A stretch of DNA of 64,000 nucleotides from the NCBI GenBank assembly GCA_050246115.1, contig JBFWWP010000026.1, positions 1 through 64,000 of the forward strand. The letters are read 5' to 3'. Position numbers and translations under genes: made by a program. Source of the DNA: JBFWWP01 sp050246115. Its GTDB lineage: Bacteria > Planctomycetota > UBA8108 > UBA1146 > JAJFFE01. Within the stretch, counting starts at the first letter, position 1. Every line of letters starts with the position of its first letter. The notes under the pieces are model-generated. The model did not search any database. It was given only the letters and a program-made list of their open reading frames with translations, and had not been told where the DNA came from. This document shows, piece by piece, positions 10,632-19,097 of this stretch.

Positions 10632-10958
10632 CTATGGCACTATCACTTCGACCGAAACGTCAGCCATCGGAGGTGCTAGGCTACCCATGCGTTCTAGCTC
10701 AAGCGACACCGCTGCGGGTATGCTCTCAATCGCGAGTATTGACCATTGTCGAGTTGGAGCGTCAGCCGTGACGCGAGCCGAGACATCCAAGACTTGGTCT
10801 TGCACAACGCGCGTGCCGACAAGAATGAGCATGCGCCATGGGCGCGCGTATGCGCCGACGAGTCCCGCCTTGCTGCATTCCACCGTTATGTTGACGCCTT
10901 CCAACGTTAGCCCTACCAGGAACGACTTCGTCTCGAAGTCCTCGGTGTGTGTCACCAC
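10632..10958 (-). CDS. Small hypothetical protein, possibly the 3' part of a broken gene
   Basis: Not recognised. The 108-aa frame has an alternating hydrophobic pattern suggestive of beta strands ('VGLTLEGVNITVECSK', 'RMLILVGTRVVQDQVLDV', 'WSILAIESIPAAVSLELE') and no membrane segment. A GTG start at 10958 follows GAGG by about 8 nt. In the same frame, immediately upstream of a TGA at 10980-10982, the sequence continues for another 46 codons (to 11120) with similar protein-like character ('DFTLGEQERIGILDSTTLL'). The visible gene may therefore be the downstream part of a longer frame interrupted by one stop. Codon use is less GC-rich than in neighbouring genes, matching the rest of this region. 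Confidence 0.45.
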   Translation of the reverse strand: MVTHTEDFETKSFLVGLTLEGVNITVECSKAGLVGAYARPWRMLILVGTRVVQDQVLDVSARVTADAPTRQWSILAIESIPAAVSLELERMGSLAPPMADVSVEVIVP

Positions 10959-10982
10959 TCTGTGGACCTCAAGGCGGATTCA

Positions 10983-11392
10983 CAGCGAGGACAGGAGGGT
11001 GGTTGAGTCGAGAATGCCTATCCGTTCTTGCTCTCCGAGGGTGAAATCTCCAGAATGGCGCCACGGGAGGGGGGTAGGTAACCCACCGCAGTGTACCTGC
11101 GGCGAGGCCTCCGGTCGCTCGTTATCTCGGCACATACCAGAGTGAGAAGAGGGGCCGCGTGCTCGCTGCCGCCTCGCGGCCGCGTTCTAGCTAGCTAAGC
11201 TAAGCTAGCACCTTGAGCTGCGGCCAGGAGCGGGGCAGTCAAACCGAGTTGAGGGGAGTTGCACTACGTTCACTCGGAGGCCCGGGGCGTGTTTGCGGCT
11301 GCCGACATAGGCGGTGCAGTTGTTGTGTGAGGTCGAGGAGCGTTGATCCGGTTCATGCGAGAGGAGAGTGGGGCGTGTCTGGAGTCCTTCGG
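10983..11392. other. Low-GC intergenic region upstream of fibre gene
   Basis: Apart from the possible 5' extension of the small minus-strand gene (10983-11120), no gene is recognisable. At 11190-11209 there is a palindrome, GCTAGCT-AAGCTA-AGCTAGC, in a locally AT-richer setting; it could be a protein-binding site or part of the promoter of the fibre gene. GGAG motifs at 11361-11384 precede the candidate starts of that gene. Confidence 0.4.
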
Positions 11393-13126
11393 ATGAGTGT
11401 GCGGTTCGTTTCTCAGGCAGTTCTCGCGGCGTTGCTACTTGGAGCGTGTCTTCACTGGATGGCCGATGCTGGTCCGTGTCCCACCGCACCTTATGGACCG
11501 TCGAGTTTCGGTGACGCACAGTGGAACGGCGACATCAATGGCGACTGTAGTCTCGACATCGGGGACGCGATTGCACTCCTGGGGTACCTGTTTAGCGGGG
11601 GACCACCTCCGGCGGCCTTCGCGGGAGGCTCCGGTCTGACGCCGACGGAGATATCGGTGGTCCAGGAACTGGGACAGCACATGACAGTTGTATTCCTGCC
11701 TGACGGCCAAGGTGGAACGGTGAAAACCATTCGCTTCTCAGGCGTGAACCTACAGGTCGTGAATGGGCTCGGAGCGACGAATGGTTATCCGACAGATGAT
11801 GCGTCAGAAGACCCGATGCTGACGCAGACCAATGGCCTGGGCAACTTGATTGTGGGCTACAACGAACTCGACCCCATGAATGCAAATGACCGGACAGGAT
11901 CCCACAGCATTGTGTGTGGCTATCGCAATGACTATGCGAGCTTCGGCGGGCTGGTCGCAGGTCGCGAGAACGATGTCACCGGCAGCTGTGCGACGGTTAG
12001 TGGTGGCAAGCGAGGGGTGGCAAGCGGCACCAACGCGTCTGTTACGGGGGGCTTCCTGAATGTCGCCAGCGGGGGCGAGTCGTGTGTTTCGGGCGGACGT
12101 GAGAATCAGGCTACCACGGACGTGACCAGCGTGTCTGGAGGGCGGAACAACGTTGCGAGTGCCTTCTGGTCCTCTGTGTCCGGAGGATTGGACAATCATG
12201 CGAGCGGCGAGTACTCGTCCGTGTGCGGAGGACGTCTCAATGACGCGTCGGGGTCAATATCGACCATCCTCGGGGGACAAGACAACATGGCAACCGCAAC
12301 CGACTCGTGCGTTTCCGGCGGCGCCGGAAACGTTGCGTCCGGTGGGCAGTCTGCGGTCTCTGGAGGGAGCGGCAATGTTGCGTCCGGTGTTCAATCGTCG
12401 GTTACTGGTGGCGGTCAAAACGTCGCCAGTGGTACACAGTCGAGTGTCGCAGGTGGCCAGGCCAATCAGGCTGTGAGTCGTTTCTGTAGTGCTGTGGGGG
12501 GCATTCAGAACGTCGCAGGTCTCGTGGGCCAAGTCGACGCGCTTGTCTATGCCACGGTCAGCGGTGGCGAGTCCAACCTAGCCTCTGGTCAATCGAGCAG
12601 CGTGAGCGGAGGTCGCTTCGGCGACGCAACTGGTGCACGTTCGTCTATCAGCGGTGGTAACGATGGCCTCGCCAGCGGCGAGTACTCCTCGGTTCAGGGA
12701 GGGGATGGCTGTATTGCAAGTGGTGGGGTCGCCTCGGTTTCCGGCGGGTTCCAGAATGAAGCTCAAGGCGGATCCTCGTCGGTCTTGGGAGGCCGAAGTA
12801 ACCAAGCGGGCGCCAACTTCTCTTGCATCTCGGGCGGCGAGAACAACCAGGCGACCGGACTGTTCGCGGCGGTGAGTGGTGGGAGCTTCGGAACGGCCAG
12901 TGGCAACTGGGCAAGCGTTTGCGGTGGCAACAGTAACAGCGCGACAGGTGTCCATTGCGCGGTGCTCGGCGGGGACGGAAACACCGCTGGCTCAGGCACG
13001 TCTACAGTGAGCGGGGGATTCAACAACCAAGCGCTCGGAGGGGCGTCATCGGTCAGTGGCGGACAGAATCACACAGTAAGCGGCGATTATGACTGGCAAG
13101 GGGGCGGGCTATTCCAGGACAACTGA
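11393..13126 (+). CDS. Secreted dockerin protein with about 24 fifteen-residue GG repeats (fibre/adhesin-like)
   Basis: A 577-aa protein with an N-terminal signal (residues 1-26) and one dockerin-type calcium-loop repeat at about 45-72 ('NGDINGDCSLDIGDAIALLGY'). A nonrepetitive segment follows, then from about residue 205 to the end there are roughly 24 repeats of 15 residues with consensus SVSGGxxNxASGxxS. The pattern resembles the YadA/Hep_Hag head repeats that form a left-handed beta-roll in trimeric adhesins. There is no C-terminal outer-membrane barrel, so this is not a classical autotransporter. The ATG at 11393 has GGAG 8 nt upstream; an in-frame GTG at 11375 is possible. GC content is visibly lower than in neighbours, suggesting transfer. 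A strong hairpin follows the stop. Role inferred: surface fibre or adhesin. Confidence 0.8.
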   Translation: MSVRFVSQAVLAALLLGACLHWMADAGPCPTAPYGPSSFGDAQWNGDINGDCSLDIGDAIALLGYLFSGGPPPAAFAGGSGLTPTEISVVQELGQHMTVVFLPDGQGGTVKTIRFSGVNLQVVNGLGATNGYPTDDASEDPMLTQTNGLGNLIVGYNELDPMNANDRTGSHSIVCGYRNDYASFGGLVAGRENDVTGSCATVSGGKRGVASGTNASVTGGFLNVASGGESCVSGGRENQATTDVTSVSGGRNNVASAFWSSVSGGLDNHASGEYSSVCGGRLNDASGSISTILGGQDNMATATDSCVSGGAGNVASGGQSAVSGGSGNVASGVQSSVTGGGQNVASGTQSSVAGGQANQAVSRFCSAVGGIQNVAGLVGQVDALVYATVSGGESNLASGQSSSVSGGRFGDATGARSSISGGNDGLASGEYSSVQGGDGCIASGGVASVSGGFQNEAQGGSSSVLGGRSNQAGANFSCISGGENNQATGLFAAVSGGSFGTASGNWASVCGGNSNSATGVHCAVLGGDGNTAGSGTSTVSGGFNNQALGGASSVSGGQNHTVSGDYDWQGGGLFQDN

Positions 13127-13147
13127 CAGTAGCAGGGGAGATTATCT

Positions 13148-13193
13148 GGGGCTGTCTCGTTTGATCTGAAATCGAGTTGAACGGGACAGCCCC
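13148..13193 (+). terminator. Strong hairpin after the fibre gene
   Basis: GGGGCTGTCTCGTT pairs with AACGGGACAGCCCC through a 14-bp stem with one G-T pair, around an 18-nt loop, 21 bp after the stop codon of the fibre gene. There is no T-run after it, so it may act as an mRNA 3'-end stabiliser or an atypical terminator. Confidence 0.6.
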
Positions 13194-13377
13194 AAGCTTG
13201 GGCTCTTGGGAGTGTTTGGCGGACGACTGGGATCTTGTAGCCCGTTAACAGAGAAAGCACCTGGCGCACCGGCGACCTGGGCCGTCTGAGGTGCTCCCCA
13301 AATCCTGATCCACGTGCTATGAGAGTCTCGACCGGCCTGGCCATCCCCCCAAGTTAGGTCCAGTTGTAGGTTGCCCC

Positions 13378-13500
13378 TTGGACCATCTCAGGGGCCCCAA
13401 GGAAGAGTGCGGTCTCGAGGAGACTCTCGTCAAGGGACTCCGCGACGACCCCGCCTTCGCGTCGGAGTGTCTCGAGGTAGCCATGGAGGGCAGCGACTAG
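13378..13500 (+). pseudogene. Possible remnant of a HigA-like antitoxin gene
   Basis: A 40-codon frame reads 'EETLVKGLRDDPAFASECLE' and then VAMEGSD before a TAG stop. The pattern resembles the N-terminal part of helix-turn-helix 'addiction module antidote' proteins (typically L-x-ESLKDPEEAAEYLNAALEEGD), but the helix-turn-helix part that should follow is missing and repeat copy B starts shortly after. There is no good start codon (TTG 13378 at best). The assignment rests on a short resemblance seen by eye. The surrounding stretch 13194-13933 otherwise shows no clear gene. Confidence 0.3.
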
Positions 13501-13525
13501 GTGTGGCGCGAACGGGATGTGCGCG

Positions 13526-13627
13526 GGCAGATGCGGACAGGCTGTCCGCGCTCCCAGGGCGTGCCTGGGCGTTGAATGGGCGGTGGCTCTGCGGATGCGT
13601 CGCGTTGGTGAATGGGCGGATGGTGAA
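13526..13627 (+). repeat. About 100-bp direct repeat, copy B
   Basis: The same palindrome GCGGACAGGCTGTCCGC and downstream CCCAGGGCGTGCC as at 10300-10402 occur here in direct orientation, with scattered differences. The two copies lie about 3.2 kb apart and enclose the low-GC fibre-gene region. Confidence 0.7.
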
Positions 13628-13933
13628 GAGGAGTAGGAGACGGGATTGCTCGCTCATGCGTTCAGAACGCTCACCAGCGAAGCGGGTGGCTTGGTGGCGG
13701 AGAAGATGGAGGCGGGCGGGCCCCTGAGCCGCCAGAAAGTCCTGGACCTGCTCTAACAGCTCGGGGCGCGGGGTCCGTTCAAGGGTCAGACGATCTCCAC
13801 GGGCGACGGTCATGCCGGACGTGATGGTGGAGTCGGAGAAGGCGCTGCGAAACTTCGGGATTCCCCGTGGGTGGACCGCTACTATGCCTCGGCTCGTACC
13901 GAACTGGAACTACTGCTGTCGAGAGGGGCTTCG

Positions 13934-14515
13934 ATGAGGAACTGCTGCTGGCTATCCGCGCTCGCCTGGACTCTGGTCGCTGGTTGCAGCACCGTGCAGA
14001 CCACGACCCACATTTACTACGGGGACTTCGGGCCGCAGGTTGACGAGATGGTGTGCGTGCTGACGCCGACCGCCGGCAACCAGGCGGCTGGCACGGTCGT
14101 CTTCAAGCAGGACCAAGGCTTCGTCAAAGTGATCGCCAACGTGAGCGGGCTCACCCCGGGTAAGCACGGCTTTCATGTTCACCACCTCGGGGACACGCGG
14201 GCCGTGGACGGTATGGCGACCGGGGGGCACTTCGACCCGAAGGGCCATCCCCACGGCGGCCCGGGCTCGGCGCGCCGCCACGCCGGAGACCTGGGCAACC
14301 TCGAGGCTGACGCCACGGGGACGGCTCACCTCGAGTGGGACGACTACGCCCTGCAACTCAATGGGCCGGAGACCATCCTCGGGCGCTCGATCATCGTGCA
14401 CGCAGGCGAGGATGACCTCATGTCCCAGCCCACCGGCAACGCGGGCGCGCGCGTGGCCCAAGGCGTGATCGGCATTGCGAAGCTCCGTGCCCCTGAGGAA
14501 CCCCACGCGCATTGA
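13934..14515 (+). CDS. sodC: Cu/Zn superoxide dismutase lipoprotein
   Basis: Converts superoxide to hydrogen peroxide and oxygen outside the cytoplasm. It is a 193-aa protein with lipobox VAGC after a hydrophobic leader. The metal ligands are all visible: 'GFHVHHLGD' (two copper histidines), 'GGHFDPKGHPHG' (bridging and zinc histidines), 'RRHAGDLGN' (zinc His and Asp) and 'IIVHAGEDDL' (last copper His, with the electrostatic-loop acidic pair). The start at 13934 has GAGAGGGG about 6 nt upstream. The ATG overlaps, as ATGA, the stop of a 41-codon frame beginning at 13812, which may be coincidental. It is convergent with the DegP-like protease gene, 54 bp away. Confidence 0.93.
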   Translation: MRNCCWLSALAWTLVAGCSTVQTTTHIYYGDFGPQVDEMVCVLTPTAGNQAAGTVVFKQDQGFVKVIANVSGLTPGKHGFHVHHLGDTRAVDGMATGGHFDPKGHPHGGPGSARRHAGDLGNLEADATGTAHLEWDDYALQLNGPETILGRSIIVHAGEDDLMSQPTGNAGARVAQGVIGIAKLRAPEEPHAH

Positions 14516-14569
14516 GAGTTCGCGCACCTTAGCTTCGGTTCCACGCGCGCGGCCGGTGGCGTCGAGAGG

Positions 14570-15916
14570 TCAGGGGTTCTCGGGTGGCAACTCCTGGAGC
14601 TTGACGTCGATCGCAACCGTGCTCTTGCCGCGAAGTAGGGTTACGCGAATGGTGTCGCCCACGCTGTGGTCCGCCAGCACGTTCTGCAGATCCCGCGTCG
14701 AGTTGGTCGGGACGCCGTCGATGTCCAGAATGACGTCGGCCTGTCCGTTGTTCTTGTAGTACGAACGAATGCCAGCGCCGTCGGCGGCGCCCCCCGGAAG
14801 TACGTCCACCACGAACAGCCCGTCACCGCCGATTTGTCGACGCGCGGGGACGATCACCACGCCGAGGCCTGGCATGCGGGGTTCGCCGAACGCGATGATC
14901 TCGGGCACCACCTGGGCCACACGATCCACGGGAATGGCGAAGCCGATGCCCGCATAGGCGCCCGACGGACTGTAGATCGCGGTATTCACCCCGATCAGGC
15001 GCCCGACACTGTCGAGCAACGGTCCGCCCGAGTTGCCCGGGTTGATCGCCGCATCGGTCTGGATGACGTCCTTGATCGGCGTCCGCTGAAGAGACTGGAT
15101 CTCGCGGTTCAACGCGCTGATGACACCCGTCGTGAGCGTTTGGTCGAGACCAAATGGATTGCCGATCGCCAGCACCTTCTGCCCGACCTGCAGGTCGTCC
15201 GAGGTGCCAAGAGGAATGGGCTTCACCCCATTCGCCGGCAGCTCCGCCAGACGCAGCACCGCGAGGTCCGTGGCGGGCGCGATGCCGACCAGGAGGGCGG
15301 CTCGCTTGGTGACGTCGCCAGCAAGGGTGACCTCGGCGACCGGCCGGTTGTTGCGCGCGAGACTGAGCGCCGGCACGATCACGTGGAAGTTCGTGACAAT
15401 GTGTCCTTGATCATCCCACAGGAAGCCCGTTCCCGTCCCCAGTGGTACCTCGAGCGCGCGACCGGTCCAGGTCCGTCGTTCCCCGTAGGTCGTGATGTTC
15501 ACCGTGGAAGCCGACGCGACGCGAAACAGCTGGATCGTCTCCTGCTCGTCGGTGTGGAGGGGGCCGCGCGGGGTGACCGCGCGGGTCACGACCGTGTCCG
15601 CCGCGGTCCGACCCCAGCTCGGGCCGCTGAGCCATGAGCTGCCCCAAAAGAGGAGGCCGAGTCCGCCCATGACCGCGACCAGGGAGTTGATCGCGTGGAG
15701 GCACCGGCCCGCCGAACGGCGCGCGTCGTCACGATCGCCGACGTGGGCGCGCTCGCGCGCACACGGCATCGGTCGGCACGCGTGCGAGGGCGGCATCGGA
15801 CTGCGTGCGGCCCGCTGAAGCGGTGTATTCTCGGGGCTCGAAGACGCGCCCCGGTCGGGCCGATGAGTGTCCCTGCGAGGGCTGCGAGGCGGGATCGCGA
15901 GCATAGGCTTTGACAT
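14570..15916 (-). CDS. DegP/HtrA-type membrane-anchored serine protease with PDZ domain
   Basis: A trypsin-like protease of 448 aa with an unusual 70-residue basic, proline-rich cytoplasmic N-terminus, a membrane anchor near residues 75-96 and a protease domain. The triad is H178 (TNFHVI), D217 (ATDLAVLRL) and S296 (GNSGGPLL). One C-terminal PDZ domain runs from about 345 to 445 ('VVDVLPGGAADGAGI', 'DIDGVPTNSTRDLQNVL'). ATG at 15916 is preceded by AGAGGAG. Family knowledge: single-PDZ HtrA proteins (DegS or HtrA type) degrade misfolded envelope proteins or trigger envelope-stress signalling. It faces glcE divergently across 203 bp. The long cytoplasmic extension is unusual for DegS-like proteins, but the start signal is good. 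Confidence 0.92.
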   Translation of the reverse strand: MSKPMLAIPPRSPRRDTHRPDRGASSSPENTPLQRAARSPMPPSHACRPMPCARERAHVGDRDDARRSAGRCLHAINSLVAVMGGLGLLFWGSSWLSGPSWGRTAADTVVTRAVTPRGPLHTDEQETIQLFRVASASTVNITTYGERRTWTGRALEVPLGTGTGFLWDDQGHIVTNFHVIVPALSLARNNRPVAEVTLAGDVTKRAALLVGIAPATDLAVLRLAELPANGVKPIPLGTSDDLQVGQKVLAIGNPFGLDQTLTTGVISALNREIQSLQRTPIKDVIQTDAAINPGNSGGPLLDSVGRLIGVNTAIYSPSGAYAGIGFAIPVDRVAQVVPEIIAFGEPRMPGLGVVIVPARRQIGGDGLFVVDVLPGGAADGAGIRSYYKNNGQADVILDIDGVPTNSTRDLQNVLADHSVGDTIRVTLLRGKSTVAIDVKLQELPPENP

Positions 15917-16119
15917 GGGTTGGCTCCTCTTCTCTGTCGAACGGGCCCCGCCGCCACCGACCGGGCGTTCGTTCTATCGGGGTCTATACGGTGCGTAGTT
16001 TAGCAAGTTTCCGGCCACTTCGAGGCGGCCGGAAGGCTACCAAATCCACACTCCAGGTGTCACGCTACGCCGCGACCGCTGCGCTGAACCCGAAACCACC
16101 AACAGAAGGAAGAGTCGTC

Positions 16120-17373
16120 GTGGAGGAGTGGTCGGCCACGTCCTCGGAAGCGGTCCGTGAGGCCCTACGCAAAGCGAACCTTGCTCGCCTGCGCGTGATC
16201 CCGCGTGGAATGGGCACGCGGCCGATCAGTGGACCGTTCGCGCACGGCGCCGAACCGACGATCGCATTGCGAACGACCGGGCTCGACGCCCTCGAGAGCA
16301 TCGACGCCGAGGAACTCGTCATGACCGCGCAGGCCGGCGCGTCACTGACTGCGGTAGCCGCAGCCCTCGAGCCCCACGGCCTGTTCTTGCCACCGCTTCT
16401 CGATCCGCGCCAGCCCGGGACTCTCGGTGGACTCTTCAGCGACCCGCGCGAGTCCCCGCTCCAACCGCGGCTCGGCGCCGTGCGCGACCACGTCCTCGGA
16501 ATCGAAGCCGTGCGGGGCGACGGCGTGGCGTTCCGCGCGGGCGGTCGCGTCGTGAAGAACGTGACCGGCTACGACATCACCCGCTTCCTCTGTGGAGCCC
16601 GCGGCGAGTGGGCGGTCATCACCCGCATCCACTGGCGCCTCCTGCACCGGCCGGCTGTGACGCAACGAATGCGCTTCGCCGTCGACACCGCGCGCGCCCT
16701 GTGGGACGGACTCGACGCGCTGCGGCGCTCTTCGTGCGAGCCGTTGGCGGTGACCTTGACCACGCCTGCGAACGTGGCTGCGCCCGGCGCGACCTCGACC
16801 ATCGTCGAAGTGCTCGAGGCGGGAACGAACGTGACGTACCGCGCACGGCTCGAGCGAGCGCGAAGAGCGGCAGTGAACGCTGGCTGGGGGGTCGTGGAAA
16901 CGGAACCGTTGAGCAACGCCGGCCACCCTGCCATCGACTCTGCGATGCCCACCACGCCCGCGTCGCGGGCCCGCCCGGTTACGCCGACGGCAACGACCCA
17001 CTCACCTGCGCTCGACCTGCGAATCCGGCTCCCTTACAGCGCGTGGTCGCGCTTCCTCGCCGATCGCCCACCGGGACTCTTGTGGCAGGCCGTCTATCCC
17101 TTCGCCCACTTCGGCCTGGCCCGCCTGGCGCGCACCGACGTGTGGCCCGGCGAACCGCTCCGCGCACTTCGTGCGCGCGTGGCCGCCCTCGGCGGCAGCA
17201 TCGCCCTGGAGACCATCCCGACCGATTGTCCACTCGACGCCGACCCCTGGGGCCGAGGTCCGTCGTGCGGGGCGACCGAGCAGGAATCGCTCCAACGGAT
17301 CACACACGCCCTGCGCAGGGCGTGGGATAGCCGCGGTGTGCTCGCCTGCAGCGTCGATCGGAGTCGCGCGTGA
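16120..17373 (+). CDS. glcE: Glycolate oxidase subunit GlcE (FAD-binding)
   Basis: The second FAD-binding subunit of the glycolate oxidase complex, 417 aa. It shows the PCMH-type motifs 'PPLLDPRQPGTLGGLFSDPR' and 'GGRVVKNVTGYDITRFLCGA', which are characteristic of GlcE. The GTG start at 16120 is chosen because AGAAGGAAG lies 8 nt upstream and the protein then begins at the family position. An in-frame ATG at 15910 would add a 70-residue tail without similarity. The stop overlaps the GTG start of glcF by 3 bases (GTGA), indicating translational coupling. The region after residue 260 has low-complexity Ala/Thr/Pro stretches ('MPTTPASRARPVTPTATTHS') not usual in the family. Confidence 0.85.
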   Translation: MEEWSATSSEAVREALRKANLARLRVIPRGMGTRPISGPFAHGAEPTIALRTTGLDALESIDAEELVMTAQAGASLTAVAAALEPHGLFLPPLLDPRQPGTLGGLFSDPRESPLQPRLGAVRDHVLGIEAVRGDGVAFRAGGRVVKNVTGYDITRFLCGARGEWAVITRIHWRLLHRPAVTQRMRFAVDTARALWDGLDALRRSSCEPLAVTLTTPANVAAPGATSTIVEVLEAGTNVTYRARLERARRAAVNAGWGVVETEPLSNAGHPAIDSAMPTTPASRARPVTPTATTHSPALDLRIRLPYSAWSRFLADRPPGLLWQAVYPFAHFGLARLARTDVWPGEPLRALRARVAALGGSIALETIPTDCPLDADPWGRGPSCGATEQESLQRITHALRRAWDSRGVLACSVDRSRA

Positions 17374-18686
17374 AGAGCGATGACTTGGCGAGCCTCCCGA
17401 CCCTGAACGACTGCGTGCACTGCGGTCTGTGCCTCCCGGCGTGCCCCACGTACTTCGCCACTGGCCGCGAGGCCGAGTCTCCCCGTGGCCGAATCGCTGC
17501 GCTGCGTGCCATTGCGGAAGGTCGTACCGCGCTGACCCCCGGTCTGGCAACCGGCCTCGACGACTGCTTGGTTTGCCGTGCGTGCGAGAGCCATTGCCCC
17601 TCGGGTATCTCCATGGAAGCGATGATCACCGGCTACCGCGAGCGGTTCACGCCCACCCGCGCTGCTCGCGAAGTCGGCGCGCCTCCGCTGTCGTGGCGCG
17701 CGCGGCTGGGTCGCTGGCTCGAACGCGTGGTTCTGCTCCATGTGTTCCCGATGCCGGTCCGAGTTCGGCTCGCCGCGAGAATGATCGCTTGGATCGCGCC
17801 GGTGTTACGGAGGCTTCCAGGGCTGGTTGCACGACTCGACCTGCCGGCCGCACACCGACTCCGGCGGCCGGCCCGAATTCCCGAGGAGTGGGTCCGCGGA
17901 CTCTCGTCGCCGAGCGCAGCTCCGCACGCGAGCGGAGCTCCCGAGCCACGCGGAACGGTCGCGCTCCTCCGAGGCTGCGTGACCGATGTTTGGTTTCGCG
18001 AGGAGCTCCTCGCGACCGCTCGCGTGCTGCGCCACAACGGCTACGAGGTGTCCATCGCGGGCCCCGCATGCTGCGGCGCACTCCACCACCATGCGGGACT
18101 GGGTCGAACCGCGGACGAACTCACCGAGCGGGCCGTGAGTCAGTTGATCGCGACCGGGGCTGAGCACGTGGTCATCGAGTCCGCTGGCTGTGCACCCGCG
18201 CTCTGTGAGCCGCGCGGCACTGCGACCCGGAGCGCCGAGAGCCTCGCCGCTCGGGTCATCGATCCGCTCGGGTTGCTCGATCGCGGAGGTTGGCGCCGGC
18301 CTCGCCGTCAGCTTCCCGGTCGCTGGGTGGTCGCCCCCCCCTGTCATCACCGCCATGGACCGCTCAGCGACGAAGGCGTCCGTCGAGTGTTGCAGGACAC
18401 CCTCGAAGAGGGTTACATGGAGCTACCGCCACCGGAACTCTGCTGCGGTGCGGCCGGTTTCTTCTCGGTCCGGCGGCCGCAGTTGTCGCGCCAAATCGGT
18501 CACGCTGCTCGCGCACGCTTCGACGCCAGCGGCGCGACCGGAGTGCTCACCGGGAACCCGGGATGTCTGCTGCGCTGGGAGGCGTTGCTCGCGTCCCGGG
18601 GAGTGCCGACGCTCCACCCCGTGATGGCACTCGACCGCGCGTACCAACTCGGCGGAGACTACGACGGCGCGCGCGATTCGTGCTGA
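17370..18686 (+). CDS. glcF: Glycolate oxidase iron-sulfur subunit GlcF
   Basis: Electron-transfer subunit of 438 aa. Two 4Fe-4S clusters are coordinated by CVHCGLCLPAC (C15, C18, C21, C25 with CP) and CLVCRACESHCP (C66, C69, C72, C76). Two cysteine-rich CCG domains follow: 'ACCGALHHHAG' near residue 230 and 'CCGAAGFFSV' near 355. These are the hallmarks of GlcF and related heterodisulfide-reductase-like proteins, which pass electrons from the flavin subunits to the quinone pool at the membrane. The GTG start overlaps the glcE stop. A 42-bp gap separates it from the YtxJ-like gene, suggesting one operon. Confidence 0.92.
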   Translation: MKSDDLASLPTLNDCVHCGLCLPACPTYFATGREAESPRGRIAALRAIAEGRTALTPGLATGLDDCLVCRACESHCPSGISMEAMITGYRERFTPTRAAREVGAPPLSWRARLGRWLERVVLLHVFPMPVRVRLAARMIAWIAPVLRRLPGLVARLDLPAAHRLRRPARIPEEWVRGLSSPSAAPHASGAPEPRGTVALLRGCVTDVWFREELLATARVLRHNGYEVSIAGPACCGALHHHAGLGRTADELTERAVSQLIATGAEHVVIESAGCAPALCEPRGTATRSAESLAARVIDPLGLLDRGGWRRPRRQLPGRWVVAPPCHHRHGPLSDEGVRRVLQDTLEEGYMELPPPELCCGAAGFFSVRRPQLSRQIGHAARARFDASGATGVLTGNPGCLLRWEALLASRGVPTLHPVMALDRAYQLGGDYDGARDSC

Positions 18687-18728
18687 CGCACGTGCGTCAC
18701 CCCAACCTGGATCCTGGGAGGCCCTGAG

Positions 18729-19097
18729 ATGTCCGTCACTCCCGTCGCCCTGCCGGCAGAACCTTCCGAAGCCGCCGCAAGGCTGCGCGCGCTGTCGCTG
18801 ACTCAGCCGGTGCTCGTCTTCAAGAAGAGTCCGATCTGCCCCGTCAGCCACCACGCGGAGGCCCAACTCCGGCAGTGGATCGCAGCGCTACCGCAAGGTC
18901 TCGAAGTGTTCGTCGCTGAGATCGATGTCATCGCCGAGCGCACCCTCGCACGCGGCCTCACGGCAGCGCTCGACGTCCGACACGAGTCCCCGCAGGCGCT
19001 GTGGTTCGCTGCCGGCGCACTCGCCTGGCACGGCAGTCACGACCGACTCACGGTCGAACGCTTCGACTCCCTCCTTGCTGGCGGTTGTCATGAGTAG
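18729..19097 (+). CDS. YtxJ-like monothiol bacilliredoxin family protein
   Basis: A 122-aa thioredoxin-fold protein. 'QPVLVFKKSPICPVSHHAEAQL' matches the DUF2847/YtxJ active-site region, with one cysteine in the CPxS position (monothiol type). The length is as expected for the family. In Bacillus the family is linked to bacillithiol chemistry, but it is widespread in bacteria where that thiol is not established, so the thiol partner here is unknown. It starts 42 bp after glcF with GGGAGG upstream and overlaps the next methyltransferase gene by 8 bases. Context suggests thiol protection linked to the oxidase operon (inference). Confidence 0.8.
   Translation: MSVTPVALPAEPSEAAARLRALSLTQPVLVFKKSPICPVSHHAEAQLRQWIAALPQGLEVFVAEIDVIAERTLARGLTAALDVRHESPQALWFAAGALAWHGSHDRLTVERFDSLLAGGCHE

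Noticed and set aside
13430..13813. Minus-strand frame of 127 codons with a plausible first 60 residues
   Set aside because: It runs through repeat copy B, has no recognisable family and no clear ribosome-binding site; the second half is repeat-derived. It is possible but not supported enough to list.
13812..13937. 41-codon plus-strand frame ending in an ATGA overlap with sodC
   Set aside because: There is no ribosome-binding site and no similarity; a four-base overlap can occur by chance. It is mentioned only in the sodC entry.
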